Of a DNA stretch of 64,000 nucleotides, positions 26,012 to 34,105 are shown one piece after another (positions within the stretch are counted from its first letter, which is position 1; every line of letters begins with the position of its first letter). The stretch comes from Burkholderia pyrrocinia. Its GTDB lineage: Bacteria; Pseudomonadota; Gammaproteobacteria; Burkholderiales; Burkholderiaceae. A model generated the notes under the pieces. That model did no database searches, was not told where the DNA came from, and saw only the letters and a program-made list of their open reading frames with translations. The stretch lies in the NCBI RefSeq assembly GCF_001028665.1, contig NZ_CP011503.1, forward strand, positions 3,286,001 through 3,350,000, given 5' to 3'. The translations under genes were made by a program, and so were the position numbers.

Positions 26012-26938
26012 TCAGCCTTGCATCAGGCGCTCCACCGCATCGCGGTGCGGAATCGGCGCGACCGCGCCATAGCCCGTCGTCGACAGCGCCGCCGCCGCGT
26101 TCGCATAACGCGCCGCCGCGAACGGATCGTCGCCCGCGACGATCCGCGCGACGAAGGCGCCGCCGAAGCAGTCGCCCGCGCCCGTCGCGTCGACGGCCTC
26201 GACCGCGAAGCCCGGCACGACGCGCCGCTCGTTCGGCGTCGCCACATACGCGCCGTCCTTGCCGAGCTTCAGTGCGACGACCTGCGGCCCGTGTTCGAGC
26301 ATTGCGTCGACGATCGCGTCGCGATCGTTCGCGCCCGTGAGCGCCGTGACGTCGTCCCAGCTCGGCAGGCAGATGTCCGTCTGGCGCAGCGCCTCGCGCA
26401 TCACCGCACGAGCGCGCGGCAGCGGCCACAGCTTCAGGCGCAGGTTCGTGTCGAAGCTGACCTTCGCACCGTTACGGCGCGCATGGTCGATCGCCGCGAA
26501 CGCGGCGTCGCATGCGGCCGTGCTGATCGCGAGGCTGATGCCCGACAGGTGCACGGCCTTCGCGGCCGCCAGCGCGTCGAGCGGCAGGTCGCCCGCCGCA
26601 TAGCGGCTCGCCGCGGAGCCCGCGCGCAGATAGTCGAACTGGTGGCCGTCGGCGCCGTGCGTGACGAAATACACGCCGGTCGGCGCCGCGCGGTCGAGCC
26701 GCACGTACGTCGTATCGACGCGCTCGGCGCGCCACATGTCGGCCAGCAGGCGGCCGAACGGGTCGTCGCCGATCGCCGACACGAAGCCCGTCGACGCACC
26801 CTGGCGTGCCGCCGCGATGCAGAAGTTCGACGTGTCGCCGCCGAAGCCCTGCAGGAATTCGGGACGGCCCGGCTGCGACTGGTTGAATTCGATCATCGCC
26901 TCGCCGAGCGCGAGGATCTCCGGAAATGCGGCGGTCAT
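26012..26938 (-). CDS. kdgK: 2-dehydro-3-deoxygluconokinase (PfkB family)
   Basis: 308 residues. PfkB signature 1 appears as GGDTSNFCIAAARQG near residue 33 and signature 2 as DATGAGDCFGGAFVA near 250 with the catalytic Asp. The N-terminal LALGEAMIEFNQ is typical of KDG kinases. It phosphorylates KDG to KDPG in hexuronate/gluconate breakdown. It starts four bases after the rimO stop, an operon with no obvious functional link. Confidence 0.8.
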   Translation of the reverse strand: MTAAFPEILALGEAMIEFNQSQPGRPEFLQGFGGDTSNFCIAAARQGASTGFVSAIGDDPFGRLLADMWRAERVDTTYVRLDRAAPTGVYFVTHGADGHQFDYLRAGSAASRYAAGDLPLDALAAAKAVHLSGISLAISTAACDAAFAAIDHARRNGAKVSFDTNLRLKLWPLPRARAVMREALRQTDICLPSWDDVTALTGANDRDAIVDAMLEHGPQVVALKLGKDGAYVATPNERRVVPGFAVEAVDATGAGDCFGGAFVARIVAGDDPFAAARYANAAAALSTTGYGAVAPIPHRDAVERLMQG

Positions 26939-26941
26939 TGC

Positions 26942-28303
26942 TTACACCTCGCCCCACAGATCGTGACCGTCTGCGCCCGTGATCTTCACGGACACGAAAT
27001 CACCGACCTTGTAGCGCTTCGATGCCTTCGTCGCCGGCTCGACATAGACGACGCCATCGATCTCCGGCGCATCGGCTGCCGTGCGGCCGATGCCGCCTTC
27101 TTCGCTGACTTCGTCGATCAGCACCTTGAGGGTCTTGCCGACCTTGCGCTGGATGCGGTTCGCCGACACTTCCTCGGCGACTTCCATGAAGCGCGCGCGG
27201 CGCTCTTCCCGGACATCGTCGGGCAGCGCGCCGTCCAGTTCGTTCGCGGTCGCACCTTCGACCGGCGAATACGCGAAACAGCCGACGCGATCGAGTTCCG
27301 CCTCGCGGATGAAGTCGAGCAGCGTTTCGAACTGCTCTTCCGTCTCGCCGGGGAAGCCCGCGATGAACGTGCTGCGGATCGTCAGGTCCGGGCAGATCTC
27401 GCGCCACTTCTGCACGCGCTCGAGCACCTTCTCGGCGTTCGCGGGACGCTTCATGCGCTTCAGCACGTCGGGGTGCGCGTGCTGGAACGGCACGTCGAGA
27501 TACGGCAGCACGTGGCCCTTGAACGGACCTTCGGCCATCAGCGGAATCACTTCGTCGACGCTCGGATACGGATACACGTAGTGCAGGCGGACCCACGCGC
27601 CGTACTGCGCGGCGAGTTCGCCGAGCGCGGCGACCAGGTCGGTCATGCGCGTCTTGATCGGCTTGCCGTTCCAGAAGCCCGTGCGGTACTTCACGTCGAC
27701 GCCGTACGCGCTCGTGTCCTGCGAGATCACGAGCAGTTCCTTCACGCCCGACTTGAACAGGTTCTCGGCTTCCAGCATCACTTCGGCGACCGGACGCGAC
27801 ACGAGATCGCCGCGCATCGACGGGATGATGCAGAACGTGCAGCGATGGTTGCAGCCTTCGGAGATCTTCAGGTACGCGTAGTGGCGCGGCGTGAGCTTGA
27901 TGCCGGCCGCGGGCACGAGGTCGACGAACGGGTCGTGCGGCTTCGGCAGGTGCGAATGCACGGCCTGCATCACTTCGCCCACCGCGTGCGGGCCAGTGAC
28001 GGCGAGCACCTTCGGATGGACTTCCTCGATCAGGTTCGAGCCGCTGGCGCTCGACTTCGCGCCGAGGCAGCCGGTGACGATCACCTTGCCGTTCTCGGTC
28101 AGCGCTTCGCCGATCGCGTCGAGGCTTTCCTGCACGGCTTCGTCGATGAAGCCGCAGGTGTTCACGACGACGAGGTCGGCGCCGTCGTAGGTGCCGGAGA
28201 TTTCATAACCTTCGGCGCGCAACTGGGTGATGATTTGTTCGGAGTCGACTAACGCTTTCGGGCAACCAAGCGAAACGAACCCTACTTTAGGGGATTGGGA
28301 CAT
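26942..28303 (-). CDS. rimO: Ribosomal protein S12 methylthiotransferase RimO
   Basis: 453 residues. Order of domains: UPF0004 with Cys residues (GCPKA, NTCGF, GCLGA), radical [11 protein letters not shown] near 150, and a C-terminal TRAM domain. It methylthiolates Asp of ribosomal protein S12. The first 13 codons of this copy also exist, with synonymous changes only, in an orphan copy at 30591-30629. The start region and upstream DNA therefore probably came with the element described at 28266-30590, which means its promoter may be replaced. Confidence 0.95.
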   Translation of the reverse strand: MSQSPKVGFVSLGCPKALVDSEQIITQLRAEGYEISGTYDGADLVVVNTCGFIDEAVQESLDAIGEALTENGKVIVTGCLGAKSSASGSNLIEEVHPKVLAVTGPHAVGEVMQAVHSHLPKPHDPFVDLVPAAGIKLTPRHYAYLKISEGCNHRCTFCIIPSMRGDLVSRPVAEVMLEAENLFKSGVKELLVISQDTSAYGVDVKYRTGFWNGKPIKTRMTDLVAALGELAAQYGAWVRLHYVYPYPSVDEVIPLMAEGPFKGHVLPYLDVPFQHAHPDVLKRMKRPANAEKVLERVQKWREICPDLTIRSTFIAGFPGETEEQFETLLDFIREAELDRVGCFAYSPVEGATANELDGALPDDVREERRARFMEVAEEVSANRIQRKVGKTLKVLIDEVSEEGGIGRTAADAPEIDGVVYVEPATKASKRYKVGDFVSVKITGADGHDLWGEV

Positions 28304-28365
28304 CTGGATGTGTGGGGGCGTGGCAGCAAAAGCGTGAGTTTACAGCGATTTAGGGGCGGCGAGCC
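28265..28365. repeat. Left copy of direct repeat: rimO codons 1-13 plus upstream DNA
   Basis: It aligns over about 101 bp with 30591-30691, roughly 75-80 percent identical by eye, with an exact 18-base match at 28290-28307. It contains the functional rimO start (ATG at 28303 on the minus strand). Interpreted as one end of an integrated element. Confidence 0.8.
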
Positions 28366-28451
28366 AAAACAAGCGGGGGAAAACGGCCACGGAGTACGGG
28401 ATCGGACAGGCCGCCAGATCAGCGGTGGATCGGGGGATGGGGGTTGATACC

Positions 28452-28712
28452 TCCCGTTCTCTCCGGGACGAGGGTCTGTCGGCCTATCGACAGCGGTACG
28501 TCAGGCAAGGCGCGCTTGGCGTATTGCTGCGCGCCGTCGAGGACAACGAGGTGCCGACCGACTTGGTCCTGAAGTCGAGGGTCTGAATCGCCCAAGCCTC
28601 GCCAAGTGGCTACAGGCTCAGGCGCGGTTCGCGCAGATCATGAACGCCAGCCTCCCTGTCGTGACGGCCAGCGACGGCCGCGCGTACAACCGCGAGCAGC
28701 TGAAAGCGCTAC
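28452..28712 (+). pseudogene. Serine recombinase (resolvase) fragment
   Basis: Frame 1 (from about 28452) gives RDEGLSAYRQRYVRQGALG and LLRAVEDNEVPTDLVLK and stops at TGA 28584; frame 2 from 28583 continues LNRPSLAKWLQAQARFAQIM and VVTASDGRAYNREQLKA. Together they match the middle of a resolvase catalytic domain, in the order expected, with one frameshift. The N-terminal part with the catalytic Ser and the whole C-terminal half are missing. No function expected; it marks past mobility. Confidence 0.7.
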
Positions 28713-28897
28713 CGATCGGTCGTTTGCTGGCTGCACGAAGGCCGCGTCGGCTGTACCGGCGACCGGTACTTGATGCCCCTATGTGAGCGTTTCCGCGCTC
28801 CGTGGGACAGCATCAACACTGCGTGCGGCCACTGCCGGGAAATGAACCCGTGGGTCCGGATCATCGTATTCGAATGTAAGCGAGAACCACGGCAATG
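28704..28897 (+). pseudogene. Unrecognised phage-like fragment with Cys pairs
   Basis: An open frame with no good start (an internal ATG lies at about 28771) encodes VCWLHEGRVGCTGDRYLMP, then LCERFRAPWDSINTACGHCR. The Cys spacing suggests a small metal-binding protein. The stop overlaps the next small frame as ATGA, a spacing common in phage modules. Family not recognised; it may be a remnant. Confidence 0.35.
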
Positions 28898-29041
28898 ACG
28901 AAGCCGACCGAGATTGCCCGCACGGACAACGTGCCGTTCGTCGCGCCGATCACCAGCACGATCAGCACGGTCAGCTTTCACGGGTTGCGGCTCGCGACGC
29001 CGGACGGCGAGCCGGCGACGCTCACAGTGATCGATATGTAA
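28895..29041 (+). CDS. Small unknown protein, possibly phage-derived
   Basis: 48 residues (MTKPTEIARTDNVPFVAPIT at the start, ending TLTVIDM). It overlaps the preceding frame by four bases. No ribosome site of note. I cannot assign a family; it may be the start of a longer phage gene that has been cut. Confidence 0.35.
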   Translation: MTKPTEIARTDNVPFVAPITSTISTVSFHGLRLATPDGEPATLTVIDM

Positions 29042-29171
29042 AGGCGCATCATCGACTCAGGCCCGAACGTCACACGCGCAGTTCGAGATGACGCGATCAG
29101 GTTCTGTCGATGTTTCCTGATCGGCAGCAAATATCTTCGCGGATGATCAAAGCGGGCCCCTGCATGAGAAC

Positions 29172-29191
29172 AACGGCGCTTCGGCGCCGTT
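29172..29191 (+). terminator. Short intrinsic terminator inside the rimO island
   Basis: An 8-bp stem with a TTCG loop (arms 29172-29179 and 29184-29191) is followed by a short T-rich stretch. It would end rightward transcription from the phage-like frames before the propeller gene. Confidence 0.65.
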
Positions 29192-29322
29192 TTCGTTACG
29201 CCTGCCACTTAGCGCTTCGAGTGATCGAGCGTCGGCAATTCCATTGATCGCGCTACGTCCAGATCGCGTGGGCGCGTAATCGAGTGTAATGGCTCTGCCG
29301 CATGAACAAGACTACGTTTATT

Positions 29323-29349
29323 GCACGTGATTTTTCAAATTTCACGTGC
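29323..29349. promoter_or_regulatory. Interrupted palindrome upstream of the propeller gene
   Basis: Perfect 8-bp arms GCACGTGA and TCACGTGC are separated by 11 A/T-rich bases. It lies 54 bp before the propeller start. A second hairpin (CCGGCC with GGCCGG, 29349-29370) follows in the leader. It could be a regulator site; the regulator is unknown. Confidence 0.4.
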
Positions 29350-29403
29350 CGGCCCAAATAAATCGGCCGGTCCAGCTCCATTAATAATCCTGAGGGTCAT
29401 ATC

Positions 29404-30354
29404 ATGAATGACGAAAACCGGCTTGTTGACGAAGAAAACAACCAAGACATTTCCACTGCCGTCGCCCAGACAACGAATTGGCCTGCAATTGCCACGTTCA
29501 ATGGGAAGTTGTACTTGGTACACAAAGCTCAAGGTAGTACAAAAATGCAGTACCAAACATATGATGGTACGACCTGGACGCGCCCTGCCCCGGTCAACAA
29601 CATCGACACGACCAATCAAGCCATTGCATTAGCAGCACTCAACAATAATCTGTATATGGCTCACAAAAGTTCCGGGACCGACACCCAAGTTTATTACAAC
29701 TCAACCAATGGCACACAATGGGGGAATGACAGGGGCGTTCAGAATTGCAGAAGCGACAATCCGGTCGCACTGACGTATTTCAAGACGAAGCTGTACCTGG
29801 CGTTCAAACAGGCCTCCGGCACCAACATTTACACCACGACATTCGACGGCTCGAGCTGGGCGCCATCGCCGAACCAAGTCCTCTCGGGCGTCGCCAGGAC
29901 CACCCAGGCGGTTGCATTGGCCGCATTTGGCACGAAGTTGTACTTGGCGCATAAAGGGGCCACCGACTCCAAAATTTTCTACACGTCGTCATCCGATGGC
30001 ATTAACTGGGCAACGGAGAATATCGTACGACCCGAAATTGTCTCGACCAACGTGCCTGTTGCAATGGCGGCATTCAACGGGAATCTTTACCTGGCGTATA
30101 AAGGTGCCCCCGACTCCAACAACAACATCTATTACACATGGACCTCGGATGGTGTTAACTGGCAATTCCCGCGGGAACTTCTCCTGGGTGTTGCCCAGAC
30201 CACCGAACCGGTTTCATTGACTGTGTTTAACAACACTCTTTATTTGGTGCACCAAAGCGCCTCCGACTCGAGCATTTTTTACACGTCGACGTCCGATGGC
30301 GTTAACTGGCAACTGGAGCAACCGATCCCCTATGCATCAATGGAAGAACAATGA
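29404..30354 (+). CDS. Six-repeat beta-propeller, lectin-like protein
   Basis: 316 residues, no signal peptide or membrane segment. Six tandem repeats of about 48 residues run from residue 20 to near the end; each has a core like AxAAFNGKLYLAHKG and a second strand like IFYTSTSDGVNW. One repeat per blade predicts a six-bladed propeller. Aromatic and Trp positions recur, as in sugar-binding propellers, but it is not the short AAL/RSL type. GAGGG lies seven bases before ATG 29404. Codon use is clearly more A/T-rich than that of the neighbours, which suggests transfer. Ligand and export route unknown. Confidence 0.72.
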   Translation: MNDENRLVDEENNQDISTAVAQTTNWPAIATFNGKLYLVHKAQGSTKMQYQTYDGTTWTRPAPVNNIDTTNQAIALAALNNNLYMAHKSSGTDTQVYYNSTNGTQWGNDRGVQNCRSDNPVALTYFKTKLYLAFKQASGTNIYTTTFDGSSWAPSPNQVLSGVARTTQAVALAAFGTKLYLAHKGATDSKIFYTSSSDGINWATENIVRPEIVSTNVPVAMAAFNGNLYLAYKGAPDSNNNIYYTWTSDGVNWQFPRELLLGVAQTTEPVSLTVFNNTLYLVHQSASDSSIFYTSTSDGVNWQLEQPIPYASMEEQ

Positions 30355-30590
30355 TGCCACTCATCGCCAACGCGATTATTTGCGAGGTCTTCTCTTATCC
30401 CCGCCGGCCCGCTAGCGAGTCCGCATAAGAGGTCAGGCACGCATACGGCCGATAGCTGCAGCTTGGCTATCGGCCGACGCGACCAGCGCGGGAGCTGCCA
30501 GCCATCTGCCCGTCAACGCGGCCGCGCGCAAGTCTTTGCACAATTCAAACTGCCATACTGGTCAAGGTTATATTTAATAACTTCGACCAC

Positions 30591-30691
30591 CCCGAGGGAT
30601 ACGAACCCAACTTTGGGGGATTGGGACATCTGGCGTGTGAAGGCGGGCCGTCAACAGCGTGGGGTTACAGCGATTCATCGGTCAGCGAGCC
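30591..30691. repeat. Right copy of direct repeat: orphan rimO codons 1-13 plus upstream DNA
   Basis: On the minus strand from ATG 30629 it encodes [13 protein letters not shown], identical to RimO residues 1-13, then diverges (VVEVIKYN) and stops after about 25 more codons. The codons differ from those of rimO only at synonymous sites. Upstream DNA to 30691 also matches. It is probably the original rimO 5' end and promoter region, displaced by the element. Confidence 0.8.
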
Positions 30692-30910
30692 CAAGCCGGC
30701 GGTTGCGACGATACGGACCACGACGTCAATGTGCGCCTCGCGCGGCCGCCCCGAGTCGATAGCCGAACCAGATCCGTCCCTTTCAGGGCGACGCAATGAG
30801 ATGACGGGCACGATCGGCGAACGCCACCGCGCCGGAATCACCCCGGAATCGCCCCGTGACTATGCGAAAATCGCAGCGTCCGCTCTCTTCAATTACCCAA
30901 CGGGGTTCGC

Positions 30911-31162
30911 ATGACCACCCACATCACGATCGAATTCACCGAGCACGCTGCCGAAACCATCGGCGAACAAACCAGCACCAGCTTTTCCTACGATCAAGGC
31001 GCGCACGTGCCGCAGCCCGGCGACTTCGTCGAACTCGAGAATTCGCGGCAGACGTTTCTCGTGATCGGCCGCGTGTTTTCGCTCAAGGCCAACTACAGCG
31101 CCGTCAAGCTCGTGCTCGACCTTCCTCCGCACGACGACGAGCAAGGATTCCCGGCGCTGTGA
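30911..31162 (+). CDS. Small protein of unknown function
   Basis: 83 residues, acidic, no signal peptide (MTTHITIEFTEHAAETIGEQ at the start, a central PQPGDFVELENSRQTFLVIGR). It looks like a compact beta-rich domain. GGGG precedes the ATG at 30911. Its promoter should lie between 30692 and 30900, next to the displaced rimO upstream region; nothing else was seen there. Function unknown. Confidence 0.6.
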   Translation: MTTHITIEFTEHAAETIGEQTSTSFSYDQGAHVPQPGDFVELENSRQTFLVIGRVFSLKANYSAVKLVLDLPPHDDEQGFPAL

Positions 31163-31257
31163 AGCAATCCGGGCCGGTACCGTCGACGTTGCCGCCGGCA
31201 TTCGCACACGTCCGGCCCGCGTTGCGTGAAATCGCTCGAGCGACGAGGCCGTAAAAA

Positions 31258-31275
31258 AGCCCGCCGGAGCGGGCT
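31258..31275 (-). terminator. Terminator after the LprI-like gene
   Basis: Arms AGCCCGC and GCGGGCT with a four-base loop, followed on the minus strand by a T-tract. It lies 17 bp past the stop of the leftward gene. Confidence 0.85.
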
Positions 31276-31291
31276 CGATCCAGTCCTGCCC

Positions 31292-32128
31292 TCACGGAAA
31301 CATCGCCGCGGTCAGACACCGCTCGAACCACACCGCATCGTCGCCATCGCCGATCGGCCACATTTCCGCATCGAGTTGCGGTAAACCGGTTGCCGGCGCG
31401 GACGCACGCTTATCGTCACCGGACACCCCCGCGCGCATCCACCCCGATTGCGCGCCCCCGTTATCGCACGCATGCCCATGCGCCTGCGCCTCGCAGAACG
31501 CCACCGGGCGCACTTTCCCACCATCGGCCGCGCTCACCGAGCGGTACTGATAAACCGCGCCGGTCGCCCAGTCCTCGCTCTGGCTGCAAACCCGTGCACG
31601 ATGCTGCACATGAACCGCGCCGAAACACGCATATGAAACGTGCGCGCCACGCGCATCGTCCGGAATGAAATCGCAGTTTCCATCGAAACCGGTCAACGGG
31701 CCGCCCGTGTATTTCGCGAGCCACTGGCGCTCGGCCAGCGCTCGCGCGTTCAGTCCTTTACCGGACTGATCGGCCAGCTCGGCGGTGCGCCGGTCGATTG
31801 CCTTGCGCACTTCGTCGACGGCCAGCGGATGGCCATCGTAATCGGCGTTGAGCCGGTTGTTGCGCGCATCGATCCAGCGGCGCTGGCTGCGCACCAGCAT
31901 GTCGTGGATAGCGGCGTCCGGCGCGGCCTTCAGCGCGCCTGCATAGGCCGAATTCATTCGCGCATCGGCCGCACGCAACGCACCGTTCGCACAGATGCGC
32001 TTCTCGATCGGCTGAGCGGCTTTCACGCAATCCATCGCAAAGCCCGGAACGGCCAGGCCAACGCCAAACATGAACATCGCAGCAAGACCGGCCAGCCTGC
32101 CGGCCGATGCCATTCGAATCCCTCGCAT
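31292..32128 (-). CDS. Secreted LprI/DUF1311-family protein
   Basis: 278 residues with a signal peptide (GRLAGLAAMFMFGVGLAVPGFA-M). The first 110 residues of the mature part match the LprI/DUF1311 pattern: DCVKAAQPIEKRICANGAL with spaced Cys, then a helical SQRRWIDARNN. The C-terminal half has more Cys and is not recognised. Some members inhibit lysozyme. ATG 32128 and ATG 32113 are both possible; GAGGG favours 32113, conserved context does not decide. Confidence 0.65.
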   Translation of the reverse strand: MRGIRMASAGRLAGLAAMFMFGVGLAVPGFAMDCVKAAQPIEKRICANGALRAADARMNSAYAGALKAAPDAAIHDMLVRSQRRWIDARNNRLNADYDGHPLAVDEVRKAIDRRTAELADQSGKGLNARALAERQWLAKYTGGPLTGFDGNCDFIPDDARGAHVSYACFGAVHVQHRARVCSQSEDWATGAVYQYRSVSAADGGKVRPVAFCEAQAHGHACDNGGAQSGWMRAGVSGDDKRASAPATGLPQLDAEMWPIGDGDDAVWFERCLTAAMFP

Positions 32129-32556
32129 GCTTTCTCTCAGTGGGTTTGTTTTTCTCAGCCGCACCGCGTCGACGCGGCATCGAACATCTTGTCGTGCCCG
32201 GGACCCGATACAGCGATTCGCCAAAAGCCGCATCGACACATCGCGTCTCGGCCGTATCGGATGCGGCAGGCAGACACCCGCATCGGCACAAGCGCGCACG
32301 GTCGGGCGCAGCGTGTCCCGGCATTCTATTCGCTTGCTGACTGGATCTCGATCGACTGGACAACGGTCATGCCCGCCCCATACGCGGCGCAAGCATGTCG
32401 TGCCGACGATCATGAACGATCGTCGGCGATATCTTCCGGCAGGCGGCAGCCGCGCATCGTCGTGCCCGGGCACGCGATCGGCCGCCCCGCGCCACCTTGC
32501 TTCGCGGCACCGACGCCCGACGGCTCGCGCCGCCGCGGCCGGCCGGCCGCGAATCG
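32129..32556. other. Intergenic region without a gene
   Basis: 428 bp between the LprI-like gene and phaR. It holds an inverted repeat with 10-bp arms (32402-32411 and 32418-32427) without a T-tract, and presumably the promoter of the leftward LprI-like gene. No coding sequence is supported. Confidence 0.5.
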
Positions 32557-33123
32557 CTACTTCTTCTCCGGCTCCGACGCGCCCGGCTGCTTGAACGGGA
32601 ACGTGCTGAACATCGACTTCGCCTGGTTCTGCATCTGCTCCTGCATCTGCACGAACATGTTCTTCGACTGCTCGATGTAGCTCGTCATCATCCCTTGCAT
32701 CATCGGCGCCTGCATGTTCATGAACTGCGACCAGACTTCCGGATTCATCGCGTTGCCTTCGTACAGATTCTTCGACTGATCCGCGAGCTTGTTCTGGATG
32801 TCGATGAACGCCTGGATGTTCTTTTCCAGGTACGTGCCCATCATGCCCTGCATCGCGTGACCGTAGAAACGGATGATCTGCGACAACATCGACGACGAGA
32901 ACATCGGCACGCCACCGCTTTCCTCTTCGAGGATGATCTGCAGGAGGATGCTGCGCGTCAGGTCTTCGCTGGATTTCGCGTCGACGACCTTGAAATCCTC
33001 CTGCTCCAGCACGAGTTGCTTCACGTCGGTGAGCGTAATGTACGTGCTTGTCTCGGTATCGTAGAGCCGGCGGTTCGGGTACTTCTTGATGAGCCGTTCG
33101 GCCGTCTTCTTTGTAGTAGTCAT
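32557..33123 (-). CDS. phaR: Polyhydroxyalkanoate synthesis repressor PhaR
   Basis: 188 residues. The N-terminal PHB/PHA accumulation regulator DNA-binding domain contains RLIKKYPNRRLYDTETSTYITL near residues 10-31, followed by the PHB-binding region and a Met/Gln-rich amphipathic C-terminus suited to coating granules. PhaR represses phasin and its own gene until PHB granules titrate it. AAGG lies six bases before ATG 33123. It closes the phaC-phaA-phaB-phaR order. Confidence 0.95.
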   Translation of the reverse strand: MTTTKKTAERLIKKYPNRRLYDTETSTYITLTDVKQLVLEQEDFKVVDAKSSEDLTRSILLQIILEEESGGVPMFSSSMLSQIIRFYGHAMQGMMGTYLEKNIQAFIDIQNKLADQSKNLYEGNAMNPEVWSQFMNMQAPMMQGMMTSYIEQSKNMFVQMQEQMQNQAKSMFSTFPFKQPGASEPEKK

Positions 33124-33242
33124 GTAACGCCTTTCAGTGCAGCGTAGCGCAAGTGACGAATCCCCGCCGCCCGAATCCGGGAGGCGGGGGCCTTCGGAAC
33201 ACACCCGGCTGCGCGGCCACCCGGCCCGCGCAGCCCGGGCGT

Positions 33243-33983
33243 TCAGCCCATGTGCAGGCCGCCGTTCAGCGAGAAGTCGGCGCCCGTCGCGAAGCCTGAA
33301 TCGTTCGACGCAAGCCACGCGACGATCGAGCCGATTTCCTCCGGCCCGCCGAGACGCCGCACCGGGATCGTCGCGACGATCTTCTCGAGCACGTCGGGGC
33401 GGATCGCCTTCACCATGTCGGTGCCGATGTAGCCCGGCGACACGGTGTTGACCGTCACGCCCTTCGTCGCGACTTCCTGCGCGAGCGACATCGTGAAGCC
33501 GTGAATGCCGGCCTTCGCGGTCGAATAGTTGGTCTGGCCGAATTGCCCCTTCTGACCGTTCACCGACGAAATGTTGATGATCCGGCCCCAGCCACGCTCG
33601 ACCATCCCGTCGATCACCTGCTTCGTCACGTTGAACAGGCTCGTCAGGTTGGTGTCGATCACGGCGGTCCAGTCTTCGTGCGACATCTTGCGGAACACGA
33701 CGTCACGCGTAATGCCCGCGTTGTTGACCAGCACGTCGATCTCGCCGACTTCGGCCTTGACCTTGTCGAACGCGTCCTTGGTCGAGTCCCAGTCGCCGAC
33801 GTTGCCTTCCGACGCGATGAAATCGTACCCGAGCGCCCTCTGATCCTCGAGCCATTTCACACGGCGCGGCGAGTTCGGGCCACAGCCCGCGACGACCTTG
33901 AAGCCATCTTTCAACAGACGCTGGCAGATGCTGGTGCCGATGCCGCCCATCCCGCCCGTTACGTACGCAATTCGCTGAGACAT
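33243..33983 (-). CDS. phaB: Acetoacetyl-CoA reductase
   Basis: 246 residues, short-chain dehydrogenase. Cofactor motif VTGGMGGIGTSI at residues 8-19, NNAG, and the catalytic Ser, YSTAK Tyr and Lys are present. It makes (R)-3-hydroxybutyryl-CoA with NADPH for PhaC. GGAG lies eight bases before ATG 33983. It follows phaA by 122 bp. Confidence 0.95.
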   Translation of the reverse strand: MSQRIAYVTGGMGGIGTSICQRLLKDGFKVVAGCGPNSPRRVKWLEDQRALGYDFIASEGNVGDWDSTKDAFDKVKAEVGEIDVLVNNAGITRDVVFRKMSHEDWTAVIDTNLTSLFNVTKQVIDGMVERGWGRIINISSVNGQKGQFGQTNYSTAKAGIHGFTMSLAQEVATKGVTVNTVSPGYIGTDMVKAIRPDVLEKIVATIPVRRLGGPEEIGSIVAWLASNDSGFATGADFSLNGGLHMG

Positions 33984-34105
33984 AGATCTCACTCCATTTT
34001 TTTGGTTTCGAGAGCTGCCGGAGGCCCGCTCTGACTTCACGTGGCGCCGGCCGAAACCGCAATCGGCCGGCGCCCGGATTCGGTTCGCCGGTAACGGACG
34101 ACCGG

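Larger units (their letters stand above)
28266..30590. mobile_element. Putative decayed integrative element in the 5' end of rimO
   Basis: About 2.3 kb bounded by the direct repeat of the rimO 5' end. Contents from left to right: A/G-rich spacer, serine-recombinase fragment, phage-like fragments, a terminator, a beta-propeller gene and a hairpin without T-tract (30446-30476, 11-bp stem). Base composition falls in the propeller gene and its leader. The pattern mirrors ICE SXT, which enters prfC at its 5' end and supplies new start codons and promoter. No intact integrase remains. The 236 bp after the propeller gene hold no gene. Confidence 0.6.

Noticed and set aside
24146..28252. Very long open frame on the plus strand opposite metC, bktB, kdgK and rimO
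   Set aside because: Its translation is Arg/His-rich without domains; it is the antisense shadow of well-supported genes in high-G+C DNA.
30446..30476. 11-bp hairpin after the propeller gene as a terminator
   Set aside because: No T-tract follows on either strand; it is mentioned only as a structural element of the island.
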